Made by a program: the position numbers and the translations under genes
Assembly (NCBI GenBank): GCA_034508935.3
Contig: CM067445.1
Span: 95,020,476 to 95,084,475, forward strand
Length of the DNA: 64,000 bases
From: Berghia stephanieae
Taxonomy: Eukaryota; Mollusca; Gastropoda; Nudibranchia; Aeolidiidae
Direction: 5' to 3'
Notes under the pieces: generated by a model
What the model was told of the DNA's origin: nothing
What the model saw: the letters and a program-made list of their open reading frames with translations, nothing else
Databases searched by the model: none
In this document: positions 11,326 to 22,539 of the stretch, piece after piece
How positions within the stretch are numbered: position 1 is the first letter of the stretch
Layout: each line of letters starts with the position of its first letter

Positions 11326-11530
11326 CCTTCACTCCTTCAGAGCTGCAAGGCTGGTGTAGCGGGAGTTTATCTGTTTCTTTAGTGTGAAACGGACAATAGT
11401 ATTTGCTTGCTACCCCTTGGATAGGACCAGATCTAACAAATACAGATTCCCCATCATTCCTAGGTGGACAGTGGAGTCAAATAAAAATCTCTACTTTGCC
11501 CTTAGCATGTAAAGCGAATTTCCTAATAAT
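11326..11530 (+). mobile_element. SINE family 2 copy
   Basis: Carries GTCCTTCCTTCACTCCTTC, TAGTGTGAAACGGACAATAG and TTGCTTGCTACCCCTTGGAT. It is diverged beyond that point. Confidence 0.65.
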
Positions 11531-11606
11531 TGAGCTAGAGGGACCAACTTCACATCAAAGACCGGTTTAAATACCTTTAAATATTTGAAATGGAAAAAAT
11601 AAATTT

Positions 11607-11790
11607 AATGAACAGCAGTCCTTCAGAGGCATGAAGCCCAAGGAACCGGGGATTATCCCGGTTTCTATGGCATGAAACAGACAATAACAATTGCTTGCTA
11701 CCCTTTGGATAGGAAGGTAGTCTATCACAAAGTACTTTCATGAGATCTGACAGACTTAGCTACCCAATCACAACCCCCGACTATCACTAC
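11607..11790 (+). mobile_element. SINE family 2 copy, best preserved
   Basis: Blocks in order: GGGGATTATCCCGGTTTC, TGGCATGAAACAGACAATAA, TTGCTTGCTACCCTTTGGAT, AGGAAGGTAGTCTATCACAA, AGTACTTTCATGAGATCTGA. This serves as the reference for the other family-2 copies in the window. No protein is encoded. Confidence 0.7.
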
Positions 11791-11871
11791 CCCCCCCCCC
11801 TTTCTACCACTTACATTACATCAGAAAAAGGGGCAAGTTGGAACAATCCAATGGTTTATTCCTCTGTTCCC

Positions 11872-12160
11872 TGTGCGGCTATGTAGTCTAGTGGTATGAC
11901 ATCGCTTTCGGATCGGAAGGTTTTCACTCTGAGTCTCGCTCGGCGCATAGTTGAGTCCTTGGAAAAGACTCTTTACTCACATTCTCTCACCATACTCAGG
12001 TGTAAAATGAGTACCTGGCCGTTAACAGCACTGTCTTTGTCCGAAAAATTGTAATATCGCCTAACGTCCTAGATGTTAAATGTTGCTGTTGACCAGGGAC
12101 CCCTTGTAAAGCGCTTTGAGCACACTTAGTGGAAATTGCGCTATATAAAGCTCAATTTTT
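11872..12160 (+). mobile_element. SINE family 1, full-length
   Basis: Head GTGCGGCTATGTAGTCTAGT through TCGCTTTCGGATCGGAAGG, body AGTTGAGTCCTTGGAAAAGA, TACCTGGCCGTTAACAGC and AATATCGCCTAACGTCC, tail CCCCTTGTAAAGCGCTTTGA...GCGCTATATAAAGCTC followed by a short T-run. It is close to the copies at 20878 and 61635. Confidence 0.9.
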
Positions 12161-12393
12161 TAAATTATTTTTCCCCCTCTCCTCTGCCTCCATCCATTCT
12201 AACCCCACCACTGGCAACCACTACCACTGCTAAATGCTCTTTAAAACCTAGTAATAGTAAAGCACCGTCCCAGTGATAAGAAAAGACATCACCAGGCTTC
12301 ACATAAAAGCTCATTACCCAATCAGTTTTCATCAGGCACAGTTACTCAATCAGTCAGTTGTCACACATCACTCGCTTTATTAGGCATAGGTCT

Positions 12394-12598
12394 TATAATA
12401 GATTGACAATCAACATATAGTTTGAACACAGATAGCCATAAGCTCTTTATTAAAACGGAAGTTACCAACTGAAAGTAAACAGAAACTCTTTCTTAACAAT
12501 AACACAAAAGGATAACAATGGGCGCTAATCGTAATAGTAATAGATAATCAGATACCCAAACATTGTATCGATATCGGTATCGATGATACTTTATTACA
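12394..12598 (-). repeat. Gypsy 3' LTR
   Basis: 205 bp, beginning TGTAATAAAG and ending CTATTATA on the minus strand. It contains the near-palindrome ATCGATACCGATATCGAT. It is bordered internally by a purine-rich tract. Confidence 0.95.
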
Positions 12599-12695
12599 TC
12601 CCTTCACCCTTAGTAAGGCATGCAAACTAATGACATTAAAATAATAAGAGAAATAAGGAACCGTTAATTATGGCAAATTATAGATTAATAATTAT

Positions 12696-15600
12696 TTACA
12701 AATCCAACCTCTTCGGTGGAGTAATTATTCTCTGTGACCTTCGAGGCACAATTTGACCTTGATTGAATGAGCTTCCCAATTGCTCTGAGTTCCTAGTTTG
12801 GCTGTTAGTGTTAGCATTAGTTGGCGCGCAAGTAGGTCCAAGATTAAGAGGATCACCTGTGCCTTCAGTGGTTAAACCAACTGATTGTGCAGGTGGCTTG
12901 CCTGATGTGAAAGCGCTGATCTCTCGGTGGACTGTCAGTACACTGAAACTCATTGTGTGGGTTTATGTCAGATGGTACAACTCTAATTTGATCTTGGTGT
13001 CTTCTCTCAATGACACCATTATCTGTTTGGACTCGAAATGAAACAGGACCTGTTGCTTTGATAATTGTACCAGGTACCCATTTCTCTTTACCAGAGTAAT
13101 TTCTAACAAATACTGTATCATCAACATCTATCTCCCTATCGCGAGAAGTTTCATCATGATAATACTTCTGAACTGATGGGTGCAGGAGGCCCAGGTGTGT
13201 CTTTAGCTTTCTACCCATTAGTAACTCAGATGGTGTCACTCCTGTGGTGACATGAGGTGTGGTTCGATATTTAGTTAGGAATCTGCTAACTTTCTCTCTT
13301 ACAGTGGTAGCACCTTTTGCACTAATTTTGACCATTGCTGTTTTGAATGTACCCACAGCACGTTCAGCTAATCCATTACTAGCCGGGTGATATGGAGAGC
13401 AAGTTATATGTTTGATACCATTAGCATTACAAAACATTTGGAATTCATAACTAGTGAAGGTAGGACCATTGTCCGAGACCAAGGTATTCGGCAAACCATG
13501 TGTTGAAAAGATTTCTCGTAGCTCTGCGATAGTGTCACGAGCTGTGATAGTGCTCATAAACTTTACTTCGAGCCACTTAGAGTGGGCATCCACTAAGATT
13601 AGAAACATTTTGTTAAGAAAAGGACCTGCAAAGTCAATGTGTAATCTAGACCAGGGTTCATTTGGCCAATCCCAATTATACAAGGGTGCTTTGGCTGGAT
13701 TACGAGCATTCTTTTGACAGTCATAACACTCTTTGACAAAGGTTTCAATGTTCGAATCCAGATGTGGCCACCAGAACCATGAGCGAGCTAACGCTTTCAT
13801 TTTAGACGCACCAAGATGAGTGTCGTGTAACATGATTAACACCTGATTTCGCAAAGCAAGGGGAATGATTACTCTTGTACCCCACAAAATACAATTATGC
13901 TCTAGACTCAATTCATTTCCCTCCATTTGTAAGGCTTTAACCGTTCATTAGTTACAGTTTCTGGCCATCCATCCCTACAATATTAATAGACAGTATTCAA
14001 AACAGTATCATTCACAATAGCATTGGCAATATCATGATAACTAATAGGGGAATTGTCAATCACGTTGAACAACATATCAATGTCTTCAGGTACAAAAAGT
14101 TCAGTCTTGTCAGCAAGTGGTAGTCGAGAAAGGCCATCGGCACAATTCTTTGGACCAGGTATATACTCCAGCTTATAATCATAGGCGGCAAGTGTGATCG
14201 CCCATCTTTGAAGGCGAGCTGATGCATGTTCAGGCAAAGGTTTGGCTTCTCCTAGTAATCCCAAAAGTGGCTTATGATCCGTACGGATAACTACACGACT
14301 ACCAAAAATAAACTTATGGAACTTCTTGACACCAAATAACACCGATAGTGCCTCCCTATCCAATTGCGAATATTTAGCTTCAGCCTGATTGAGTGAACGA
14401 CTAGCATAAGCAATTGGCCTTTCATTATTTTCACTATCTAAATGAGCTAATATTGCTCCAACCTCGTGGGAGGAAGCATCACACGTAAGAATAAGCTTTT
14501 TTGTAGGATCAAAATGACATAGGATTTGATCAGATGATAACATTAATTTCACTTTTTGAAAAGAATCTTTCTGTTGACTGCTCCAATGCCATTTGGCATT
14601 TTTACGAAGAAGCATGTAGAGGGGAGCGAGGGTATGAGACAAATTTTTCATGAATTTTGAATAGTAATTCACAAATCCTAGAAATGCCTGCAGTTGCTGA
14701 ACGTTGTTAGGACGGGGTGCTTCGTATATTGCTCGTACCTTTTCAGGCTGAAGACGTAAACCATGCGATGATAGGCAATATCCTAAGAAGTTGATTTCTG
14801 GCTTCAGAAATTGACATTTTTCTCGTCGAATACGTAATCCTTTCTCGTTGATGAGTCGTAGAACTTTATCCAAGGTAGAGAGATGCTCTTGGTCATTTTG
14901 ACCAGTAATGTAGACATTGTCGAAGTAGACACACACGCCTGGTATGTCTTGAAACAGGGTTTCCATGACAGATTGGAAGATTCCTGGACTGGCAGAAATA
15001 CCGAAACAGAGTCGTTCATATTGGAAGAGTCCTTTGTGGGTATTGATTGTAGTGAGTTGTCGAGAACTTGGATCTAGATTGAGTTGCGTATAGGCATGTG
15101 TAAAATCTAGCTCAGTGAATTTGTCACCATGTGATAATTTTATAGCGAGGTCTTCGATTCTTGGTATTGGGTGATTGTTTTCGTGAATGGCTTTATTTAT
15201 TGTGACCTTGTTGTCACCACAGATTCTGACAGTATTGTCTTTCTTTAAGACTGGTACAATGGGCGTTGCCCATTCCGACGTTGAAACCTTTTTTATAATG
15301 TTCTCGTGTTGTAAGCGTTCGAGCTCGTTTTCTATCTTTTGCCGCATGGCAAATGGTGGTTGTATACATTTGATGAATTTTGGAGTTGCATTGTCTTTTA
15401 AATAGATTTTGACTTCACGATCATTCAATAATCCAGTGCCTTGAAAAACGTTGTTGTTTCGATCTAACACCTCGTCAAGAGTTTGTTGGTTCTCAATTGA
15501 GAATAAAGATGACCAAAAATGATGAAGCCAGTCCTTCCCATTAAGGGAGGACCGTTACCCTCAACTATAAGGAGTGGCAGGTTCGCAGTTTGCTTATCAT

Positions 15601-15950
15601 ACTGCACATTAACAATTGTTTCTCCAACAATTTTGACATCTTGGCCTGTGTAGGTGGTTAGTGATTTCGATGACTTATCAAGTTTAGAGTTAACTAGACT
15701 TTCAAAGTTATTCTTGGTCATTACACTACATGACGCACCAGTATCAAGGTGGAACACAATGTTTTTATTGTTAATGAGGAGGGGAACCGAAATAGGGGGC
15801 CTTTTGTTTGGGGAATTCACAATCAAAAGTTCAAAATTATGCTCTGGGGGGCTTTCTTCATGCTGGGTGGTCAAATTATCTTCATTCAACAGGTGATTTT
15901 GATGGCGGTATTTTGCTTTAGGCGCTGGTTTTTTTTGTCGATTGTGTTTG
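12696..15950 (-). pseudogene. Gypsy pol region (protease, RT, RNase H, integrase)
   Basis: Fossil pol in minus-strand order. Protease with LDTGAS near 15750. Reverse transcriptase about 15400-14700 (TPIVPVLKKD, FTELDFTHAY and FGISASPG boxes). RNase H about 14520-14100 (LTCDAS, IRTDHKPLLGLL, ending in a DGLSRLPL spacer). Integrase about 13850-12900, with a zinc-binding H..H..C..C head, the catalytic core including LHIDFAGPF, VSDNGPTF and PASNGLAERA, and a C-terminal PRRSQR tail as in many Gypsy polyproteins. Together these enzymes copy RNA to DNA and insert it. Here the frames are interrupted and the copy is treated as inactive. Confidence 0.9.
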
Positions 15951-16683
15951 CGATCTGCACATTTTTGCAATGTGACCCACTTTTTGACATTTATGGCAGG
16001 TTGATGATTTGAATTTACACTGGAATTGGGTATGAGGGCCGCCGCACCGATGACACGATTTAGAAGTCGCTGATGAAGCATGTGATTTGCTCATGGGACT
16101 GAACGATCTTGAAGGTTGCTGATAAGAATTTCTGGACGTGGAAAAATGAACAGTTTCGCCCTTCTGAAGTTGATGTGCACTATCTCTTGTTTGATGAATA
16201 GGGAGGGCAATGTCCATGGCTTGGTCGATAGTGAGATCATGCTCAACAAGAAGTTTTCGTTGAATCTGAGCATCGTTAATACCGGTCACAAACTTTTCGC
16301 AAAGACGTTCATTTAGAGTTTCTCGAAACTGGCAGTGCTCCGCAATGCTCCGCAGGACAGCACAATACTGTTGGATTGATTCGTTCGGTTGACGATTTCT
16401 TCCTTCAAACTTAGCTCGCTGCAGTAATTTAGGTAGAGGTGGGGGAGTGGAAGTTCTTTAGCAGCATGCAAAGTTCTTCAAATGATTTATCTGCAGGCGA
16501 GTTTGGTTGGCACAGATCTTTCAATATTCTAAATTGTTTGGGGTCTACTACTGTTAGTAGCACAGCAGCTTGCTTTTTATCTGATTCTATGTCATTTGCC
16601 ATGAAATAGAACTTGAGACGTTCCAAGTAGTCCACAATGGATGTCCCTTCCACAAATTCTGAGATGGTCCCAATGGTAGCCAT
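15918..16683 (-). pseudogene. Gypsy gag region
   Basis: Fossil gag of the element at 12389-17007. The N-terminal piece begins MATIGTISEFVEGTSIVDYL, with the helix-rich capsid-like wording of Gypsy Gag. The downstream piece has a nucleocapsid-type zinc knuckle (CHKCQKVGHIAKMC). It lies directly after the 5' LTR and primer site on the minus strand. Confidence 0.8.
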
Positions 16684-16797
16684 TATTTTGGTTTAATTTA
16701 CGTAATCAATAAAAATATTTGAATAATTACTTATCTGGCTCTTTTAAGAATTAATATGTAGCACTTTGGCTCTAGATGACTTTATCTCGTCGCCATT

Positions 16798-17002
16798 TAT
16801 AATAGATTGACAATCAACATATAGTTTGAACACAGATAGCCAAAAGCTCTTTATTAAAACGGAAGTTACCAACTGAAAGTAAACAGGAACTCTTTCTTAA
16901 CAATAACACAAAAGGATAACAATGGGCGCTAATCGTAATAGTAATAGATAATCAGATACACAAACATTGTATCGATATCGGTATCGATGATACTTTATTA
17001 CA
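16798..17002 (-). repeat. Gypsy 5' LTR
   Basis: 205 bp, about 98.5% identical to the partner at 12394-12598. It is followed on the minus strand after two bases by TGGCGACGAG, the expected site and style of a tRNA primer-binding site. Confidence 0.95.
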
Positions 17003-17144
17003 GGTCTATCAACATATTGATCAGTCAGTCACTTGCCTCCCACTAGCCTTTTGTTGAGTCGTCATGCTATGTTACACAAAGTACATGGTCGTTAAAAGGT
17101 CACCCAATGACTACTACTCCCCCACCCTCATCCCATCTCCATTC

Positions 17145-17225
17145 CCTGACGCCTGGGTTATTCCATTCTTCCCTTGGAATAGACCCTGAGACAAATTTCT
17201 CCTATGGGATGAATAAAGGGAATTT
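17145..17225 (+). mobile_element. SINE family 3 tail fragment
   Basis: GACGCCTGGGTTATTCCATT, CTTCCCTTGGAATAGACCCT, GACAAATTTCTCC and GGGATGAATAAAGGGAA: tail only. Confidence 0.75.
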
Positions 17226-17358
17226 TATTATTTTTATTTATTATGTTATACGAGGCCATTGTGCGTGAGCTGTACTGTACGTAAGTTGACTACACTTTCT
17301 GATTTAGATTTTATTGCAGGTTTTATTATATGCAAAATTTTCCTTCTCCCATTTTTAG

Positions 17359-17618
17359 GTCGTCTCTGATGCAAATTTAAAAGTTACAAACTTGGTTGCT
17401 AAGTGGCCTGGTTCAGTGCATGATGCAAAGTTTTTTAGGAAATGTGGGCTATTCTTTGCATTTGAGGATCCTTATCGCAGGCCTTTGGATGGTGTGATCC
17501 TTGAGACAGGGGTTAGATGTTCAGAAATTGGCTCATGACCCCATTACCAAAACCCCAAAAATAGAGGAGAAGAGGCATTTAACACCGCCCATTGTATCAC
17601 AAGATGCACAATTGAAAG
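17359..17618 (+). pseudogene. Harbinger transposase, DDE-domain exon
   Basis: Preceded by a strong acceptor (CCCATTTTTAG at 17358) and followed by a donor (GAAAG|GTAAGT at 17618/17619). The first part reads VVSDANLKVTNLVAKWPGSV then HDAKFFRKC, the diagnostic Harbinger block around the second catalytic aspartate (GSVHD). Further on, LMTPLPKP and, in a different frame, FNTAHCITRCTIER match the block with the catalytic glutamate. The shift near 17555-17575 and an in-frame TAG show that the gene is dead. The first-aspartate exon is absent from view. Recognition as Harbinger is firm. Confidence 0.85.
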
Positions 17619-17991
17619 GTAAGTTTTACCAGTCATATCAGGAAACAATAAGATTTTGATAATTTTTGAAATTTAATATTTCAGGTTTATTTTTATATCC
17701 ACTTTGACAATATAATTTGCAAATGATCAATGAAAATAAATGAAAATTAACCAAAAATAGTTGTTATCATACTGTCATTGTCATGCTATTGTAAACATTA
17801 AAATTTCTATATCATATAACTACAAGTCGCCTATCAGGCATCTAGTACTCTTTTAACTATCCCATTTTTTTTTTGGATAGTGGAGTTCTTTTTCAAAATT
17901 TCCGACTGCAGCCATTGATCCACTAATGGATTGTCAGTGATCTGTCATCTCCTCTTGGGGCCAGCTTGCCGTAAACTTTGGCTGATGCCAT
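17619..17991. other. Spacer between the converging Harbinger genes
   Basis: AT-rich DNA between the transposase exon (plus) and the companion gene (minus). No further transposase exon is recognised, although the family normally has a short C-terminal segment after the IER box. Confidence 0.4.
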
Positions 17992-18155
17992 CTAAGGCAT
18001 TCCACTCCCTGGTGTATGGGGAAGAGTTTCTGTTGTCTCCTCTTGAAACTGATTTGACAAATCATCTAGTACAACTACTGACTCCACCACAGAGCAATCA
18101 ACAAAACTGATTTCATTAATCTCATTCATATCCATCTGTCTGGCTAGTGTTGAAG
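17992..18155 (-). pseudogene. Harbinger companion (Myb/MADF-like) gene, putative last exon
   Basis: On the minus strand, an acceptor (TATTATTTTTCCTCCACAG) precedes an open stretch reading STLARQMDMNEINEISFVDC, then EETTETLPHTPGSGMP and a stop. Acidic tails of this kind follow the Myb-like domain in Harbinger second proteins. Its position downstream of the better-recognised exon at 22536-22373 supports the call. The second protein normally binds the TIRs and helps import the transposase into the nucleus (family knowledge). Moderate confidence. Confidence 0.45.
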
Positions 18156-18484
18156 CTGTGGAGGAAAAATAATATTTAGAACATCTTTTTCACTGCATTG
18201 AAACAAAACATGTTTATATCTGTGAATTATGAAACTGGCCACATTATGAAATCAAGTGGTGCTGAAATCAAAAATGTCATTTCATTTTGACACTTCTCTG
18301 ATACCACATTGTCTTCAGGTCAAAGTCAGAATTTGGAATGATAAAAACTTTTGAACAATGTTATCTCCTTAAGCAACATGGAATGCTGGCCATTTAATTA
18401 AGATGATTTTAGAACTACATCCCACTTTTTAAACAAATCCTTATAAACTGTTCGTCAGTGCTTAAAAGTGTTACTATGAATATA

Positions 18485-18988
18485 CAGTGGACTCCAGATA
18501 AGACGATGCCCAGGGGAACCGAGAAAAAAATCGACTTATCCGAAAATCAACTTAACCGGAGTGTAACCAAATGAGCAAAAACGCATGTGAACAAGGCAAA
18601 CCAATCAAGAATAAGTATGTCCCTTCATATCGCGCGGTCTCTGTAGTGGTCATCAGCAGAGGCTCCTACCCCCAATAGCCCCATAGAGGAATCAGAATAC
18701 ATGAAAATCGGAATTTGAGATAAAAAAGCGGAATCAACTTACTGTTATTGACTATGACATGCTTTGCAACAGAAAATGTAATAGACAATCCAAAAGTACT
18801 CATATAATTAAAAATAAAAAATGTGTAAAAATGTACAGATTGTGTAAAGACTAAGAATGGGGTCAAATAATAATAATAAGAGAACACACAGGTCCTGGCC
18901 GTCTGAGAGCAAAGCATTGAACGGATGGATTTAACCTTGTCAGGACCTCCCCCCCCCCACACACCTAAACAAACAAACGCGCGTGCCG

Positions 18989-19028
<40 letters not shown>

Positions 19029-19982
19029 ACACAGGGCTAAAATTAAATAAGGAAAGAAGCTGACCGTACTCAATAATATTATTACGGAATGAAGCCAACA
19101 TATAATATTACAAAGGTCATTGACCTCACAAATTGGAGTCACCATAATAATAATAATACTTCGGTCAACCCCCCTCCAGACAGCACACACTTTGAAGGGA
19201 CTAATCAGACTCACAAAATGTGTGTTGATTGACCATAGGAGATGCTGACGAAATAAGCCATAGTTCACTTTTTTTTCACTACAGACTTTTTTTTTTTAAT
19301 GTTCCTCGATTGGAAAGGTGAAAAGCGGAATGTTTGCCTTGAATGGGGAATGTATACCAATTAAGTGAAATTATTCCGCGAAAAGCGGAAGGGTAGGAGC
19401 CTCTAGGTCAAGGTCATGCTTCTTGTAAATCGTCGAGACAGAAATAGCCGGTATGCCAATTTTCTATGCGATGATTTTCTGTCGCATGCCAGACTTTCCA
19501 AATGCATCGAATCTTCCTTTTCCGCGATAGGTTTGCCATTGTAGTTGTAGACTTGACTTGAATTCTTGATAAAATTGATACTAATTAAGAGGGCCATTAC
19601 ATAGGATGGCCTGGGATTAGAACCCAAAAAAAATCTTGAACTTGAAGTTGAGAAATTAAAGTTATTCAATACTGCTTATGTACATTGAACACGGACGTCA
19701 GGAAAAGCACCTACATCACATCGATGTGCGCCAATCGTTCGCCGATATTCTTAACCATGAAAATTCTTACTGGTAGCTTTTTTAACCAATGGAAATACTT
19801 GTTTATTTGTGATTTTATTGTAGTCATGAGTGATAAGAAAATCGACTTAAGCGACATCGACTTATGTGGAGTTTGTTTGTTTTTTACTAATGTTATATAG
19901 GAAGAAGGGGGAGGGACCAAGAAAAAAAATCGACTTGGGTAAAAATCGACTTAAGCAACGTCGACGTATCCAGAGTGCACTG
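18485..19982. mobile_element. pogo/Tigger-like DNA transposon (non-autonomous), TA target duplication
   Basis: The left end CAGTGGACTCCAGATAAG and the right end (reversed) CAGTGCACTCTGGATACG are each bordered by TA (18483-18484, 19983-19984). Inside both ends are repeated AAAATCGACTTA/TAAGTCGATTTT motifs. CAGTGnACTC... ends with TA duplication are the pogo/Tigger (Tc1/mariner) pattern. No DDE transposase is visible in the 1.5 kb, and half of it is a separate nested insertion (18659-19403). Confidence 0.75.
18659..19403. mobile_element. Nested element with 13-bp inverted ends GAGGCTCCTACCC
   Basis: GAGGCTCCTACCC at 18659-18671 and its exact inverse at 19391-19403 bound 745 bp inside the pogo-like element. 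The interior holds a (CA)n run (18988-19026) and AAAAGCGGAA motifs near both ends, but no coding content. No clear target duplication is seen, so the superfamily is unknown. The 200-codon minus frame across it is low complexity. Confidence 0.55.
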
Positions 19983-20094
19983 TATTTGAGAAGACGATGG
20001 ACTCAGCAACAGTATGCATTTTTGTTTTATTTCCTTGTAAATCATCTTTTTGTTTGAGTATTTTTCTCTAAGGGGGAACCAGTATTTTTTTTTA

Positions 20095-20735
20095 CATATG
20101 TAATATGTGATAAGTAAGCATTTGAGTGTGTTCCTCTTAATGGGGACCTGTGCTTGTGCCTGGACGACACTTTTAGGTGACTTCAAACTAAGTACACCGA
20201 TGGCATGCTCTTGGAATCTACATCCATTCCATATAAGAACCATTCCCTTCTTGTTTTACTTATTAGTGCTTTGAATTGTTAATCTAGAATTGCTCGACTA
20301 TCCATTTGCATCATTAGTGCTTTGAATTGTTAATCTAGAATTGCTAGACTATCCATTTGCATCATTAGTGCTTTGAATTGTTAATCTAGAATTGCTAGAC
20401 TATCCATTTGCATCATTAGTGCTTTGAATTGTTAATCTAGAATTGCTAGACTATCCCTTTGCATCATTAGTGCTTTGAATGTTAATCTAGAATTGCTTGA
20501 CTATCCATTTGCATCATTAGTGCTTTGAATTGTTAATCTAGAATTGCTTGACTATCCATTTGCATCCTTTTTACTGGTGCTGAAATGACCTAAATATGTC
20601 ACAAGCAATTAAAAACAAAAACGAAGAGGAATTATAATTCTATAACTTTTTACTATCCCATTTTCTTCCTTTTTACTGGCGCTGATATGACCTTAATGTG
20701 TTGCAAGCGCCGTAAAACCCTTAAAAACAAACAAA
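20095..20735 (+). mobile_element. LINE 3'-UTR/tail copy
   Basis: Aligns by eye with 54590-54890. Shared blocks are GCATTTGAGTGTGTTCC, ACTTTTAGGTGA, CTCTTGGAATCTA, TTTTTACTGGCGCTGATATG, ACCTTAATGTGTTGCAAGCG and CCGTAAAACCCTTAAAAAC. This is a 3' tail type used by some invertebrate LINEs. The copy is swollen by a 51-bp minisatellite (20262-20566). Confidence 0.7.
20262..20566 (+). repeat. 51-bp minisatellite, 6 copies, within a LINE tail
   Basis: Units begin ATTAGTGCTTTGAATTG at 20262, 20313, 20364, 20415, 20466 and 20516 (one unit lacks a T). They end CTATCCATTTGCATC. The LINE tail copy at 54755-54792 has the corresponding segment once, so the array arose by local expansion. Confidence 0.95.
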
Positions 20736-20877
20736 TAAAGAATGTTGATTAAACAAAATCACACAATCACACTTACGTTATACTTCGTGGTCCCACTGTC
20801 ACTTCAACGTCCCCATTTTGACCAACTTGTTAGCCCTGATAGTCCTTTCAGTACTGTTGTCAATGTTACATACACTG

Positions 20878-21180
20878 TTAGTGGCTATGTGGTCTTGTGG
20901 TATGACACTCGCTTTCGGATCGGAAGGTCCTGGCTCTGAGCCTCGCTCAGCGCATAGTTGAGTCCTTGGAAAAGACTCTTTACTCACATTCTCTCACCGT
21001 ACTCATGTGTAAAATAAGTACCTGGCCGTTAACAGCGCTGTCTTTGTCCGAAAAATTGTAATATCGCCTAACAGGTGTTATGTTCCGTCCTAGATGTTAA
21101 ATGTTGCTGTTGACCAGGGACCCCTTGTAAAGCGCTTTGAGCACACTTAGTGGATATTGCCTATATAAAGCTCAATTTTT
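20878..21180 (+). mobile_element. SINE family 1, full-length
   Basis: Head GTGGTCTTGTGGTATGACAC with TTTCGGATCGGAAGGTCC, body and tail as in the 11872 copy, ending TATATAAAGCTCAATTTTT. It retains the segment GCCTAACAGG...TGTTCCGTCCTAGATG that is shortened in some other copies. Confidence 0.9.
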
Positions 21181-22372
21181 AAAATTTTTTTCTTTAGTCT
21201 TTCGGGTGAAATTCTATTAATAATTTAATGATATGTCAATAATTTTTCTGGCTGGACTGGGATTCGGAACCAAACTCTCAGTGCCCATTACTGAAAATTG
21301 TTGATAAAGTTGAATTAAATGAAGTATAGAATTCACAAGTTGCACTTCAAGTCCAGATTACCCATTACAAACTTAATGAGGAGGAACACAGTGGTGTTTT
21401 TTCTTAAAGGTGAATTGTTATGAAATTATAATGATTTTAATTCTATTTATATCAATTTTAATATGATACGATATCAATTGATTTTTAATGTAAAATTTGC
21501 ATCATATAATTACTGGCCTCTGGCTCTTTTTTTTTTAACAATGAAATGCATCCAAGTGTAATCTTATCTTCTGATCTTGAGGCCCATGAATCTCAGAAAT
21601 AACAAATCTGCTGGGAATTGAACCCATGACACTTTGATTCATATGCAAGCATGATAACTCGCTGTGCTTGCCCTAAATAAAACACTAAATGAAACAAAAT
21701 AATGCTTTACAGGATCCAATTCTGAAGTGGAATTTCAATACAATGTTGCGTGATGCCACTTGGACGATTTGTGATTAAAAAATACATGGCAATCCCTTAT
21801 GACACAAAAGCTCTTGCTCCATCATTTATTTCAAATTTGAAATATTCATATAATTTTGTCAGCTACTTCAGGATTGATGGTGTAAAGTAAATTTCAAGAT
21901 TTTAACTACCATTGAATTATTAAATGTGAATAATCTTGTTTTGATACTCGACTTCAGTCTTCATATATTGTTTTAATGTTTTTAAAATTGATAAAAAATC
22001 AAGAGGAAACGTGTACGTCCCAGAGATGTTAAGAGGCAGTTGTATATACAATAGAGATGATATACTTTTGAGACTAAACTACCAAAAGAGGATAGTTATG
22101 TTATAGAAAAATATTGTTCAATGAATCTGTGCATAGGCAATTGTAAGGATGAGTCAATATTAGACGATCACAAAAGATGCATGCAAATATAGTACAAATT
22201 ACTTGTTTAAAATATTGTAGGGTAATATCTTTATTCGTGGAATGCCTAGGTGATAGCCTTTTACATTTGTATACAGAACAATGTATGGAACTATTATAAT
22301 TGCAGAAATTTACCTTGAATACCATCAACAATGTTACTATACTCGCCAATAATGAGGAGTACCGGTACTTGT
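21181..22372. other. Harbinger interior, no gene seen
   Basis: AT-rich. Two short tRNA-like remnants are visible (about 21245-21295 and 21605-21672, each with a GGGAATTGAACCC-like B box on the minus strand), probably decayed SINE heads. Nothing else is recognised. Confidence 0.5.
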
Positions 22373-22536
22373 TCAGTAAAGATTGAAGAGGGTCCTGGTT
22401 TCCCCTCCAGTCTGCTTTACAGAATCAACATGACTTTGGACTATTCTTTTCGTGTCCTTGAATTTTTTTTTTAGCTCCATCACCGAACGGTTTTTGAGAA
22501 TTCCGCATTGATTCTCATTCTGATCTTTTCCCAAAC
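22373..22536 (-). pseudogene. Harbinger companion gene, Myb/MADF-like exon
   Basis: The minus strand has an acceptor (TTTTTCATTTTCAG) at 22537, then GLGKDQNENQCGILKNRSVM and ELKKKFKDTKRIVQ...KQTGG. The pattern KRt..eLKkKfkDlKr...k...KtGG is the C-terminal helix and tail of the Myb/SANT-like (MADF-type) DNA-binding protein carried by PIF/Harbinger elements. Opposite orientation to the transposase and location between the same TIRs support it. It ends at a stop soon after, perhaps because the donor is lost. Confidence 0.65.
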
Positions 22537-22539
22537 CTG

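Larger units (their letters stand above)
12389..17007 (-). mobile_element. Ty3/Gypsy LTR retrotransposon, young, nearly whole layout
   Basis: Fossil LTR element on the minus strand, inserted inside the Harbinger transposon. The two 205-bp LTRs (12394-12598 and 16798-17002) differ at only about three positions, and the 5-bp repeat GGTCT flanks it (12389-12393, 17003-17007), so the insertion is recent. Order on the minus strand: LTR, primer-binding site (TGGCGACGAG two bases in), gag with a CCHC knuckle, aspartic protease (LDTGAS), reverse transcriptase, RNase H, integrase, polypurine tract (GGGTGAAGGGA), LTR. The reading frames are interrupted in about three or four places, so it looks broken although structurally complete. 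The domain order (integrase after RNase H) places it in Ty3/Gypsy; the sub-clade is not settled. Confidence 0.95.

Noticed and set aside
18666-19268. 200-codon minus-strand ORF with Cys/Val-rich run
   Set aside because: Crosses a CA microsatellite inside a nested transposon; no family similarity.
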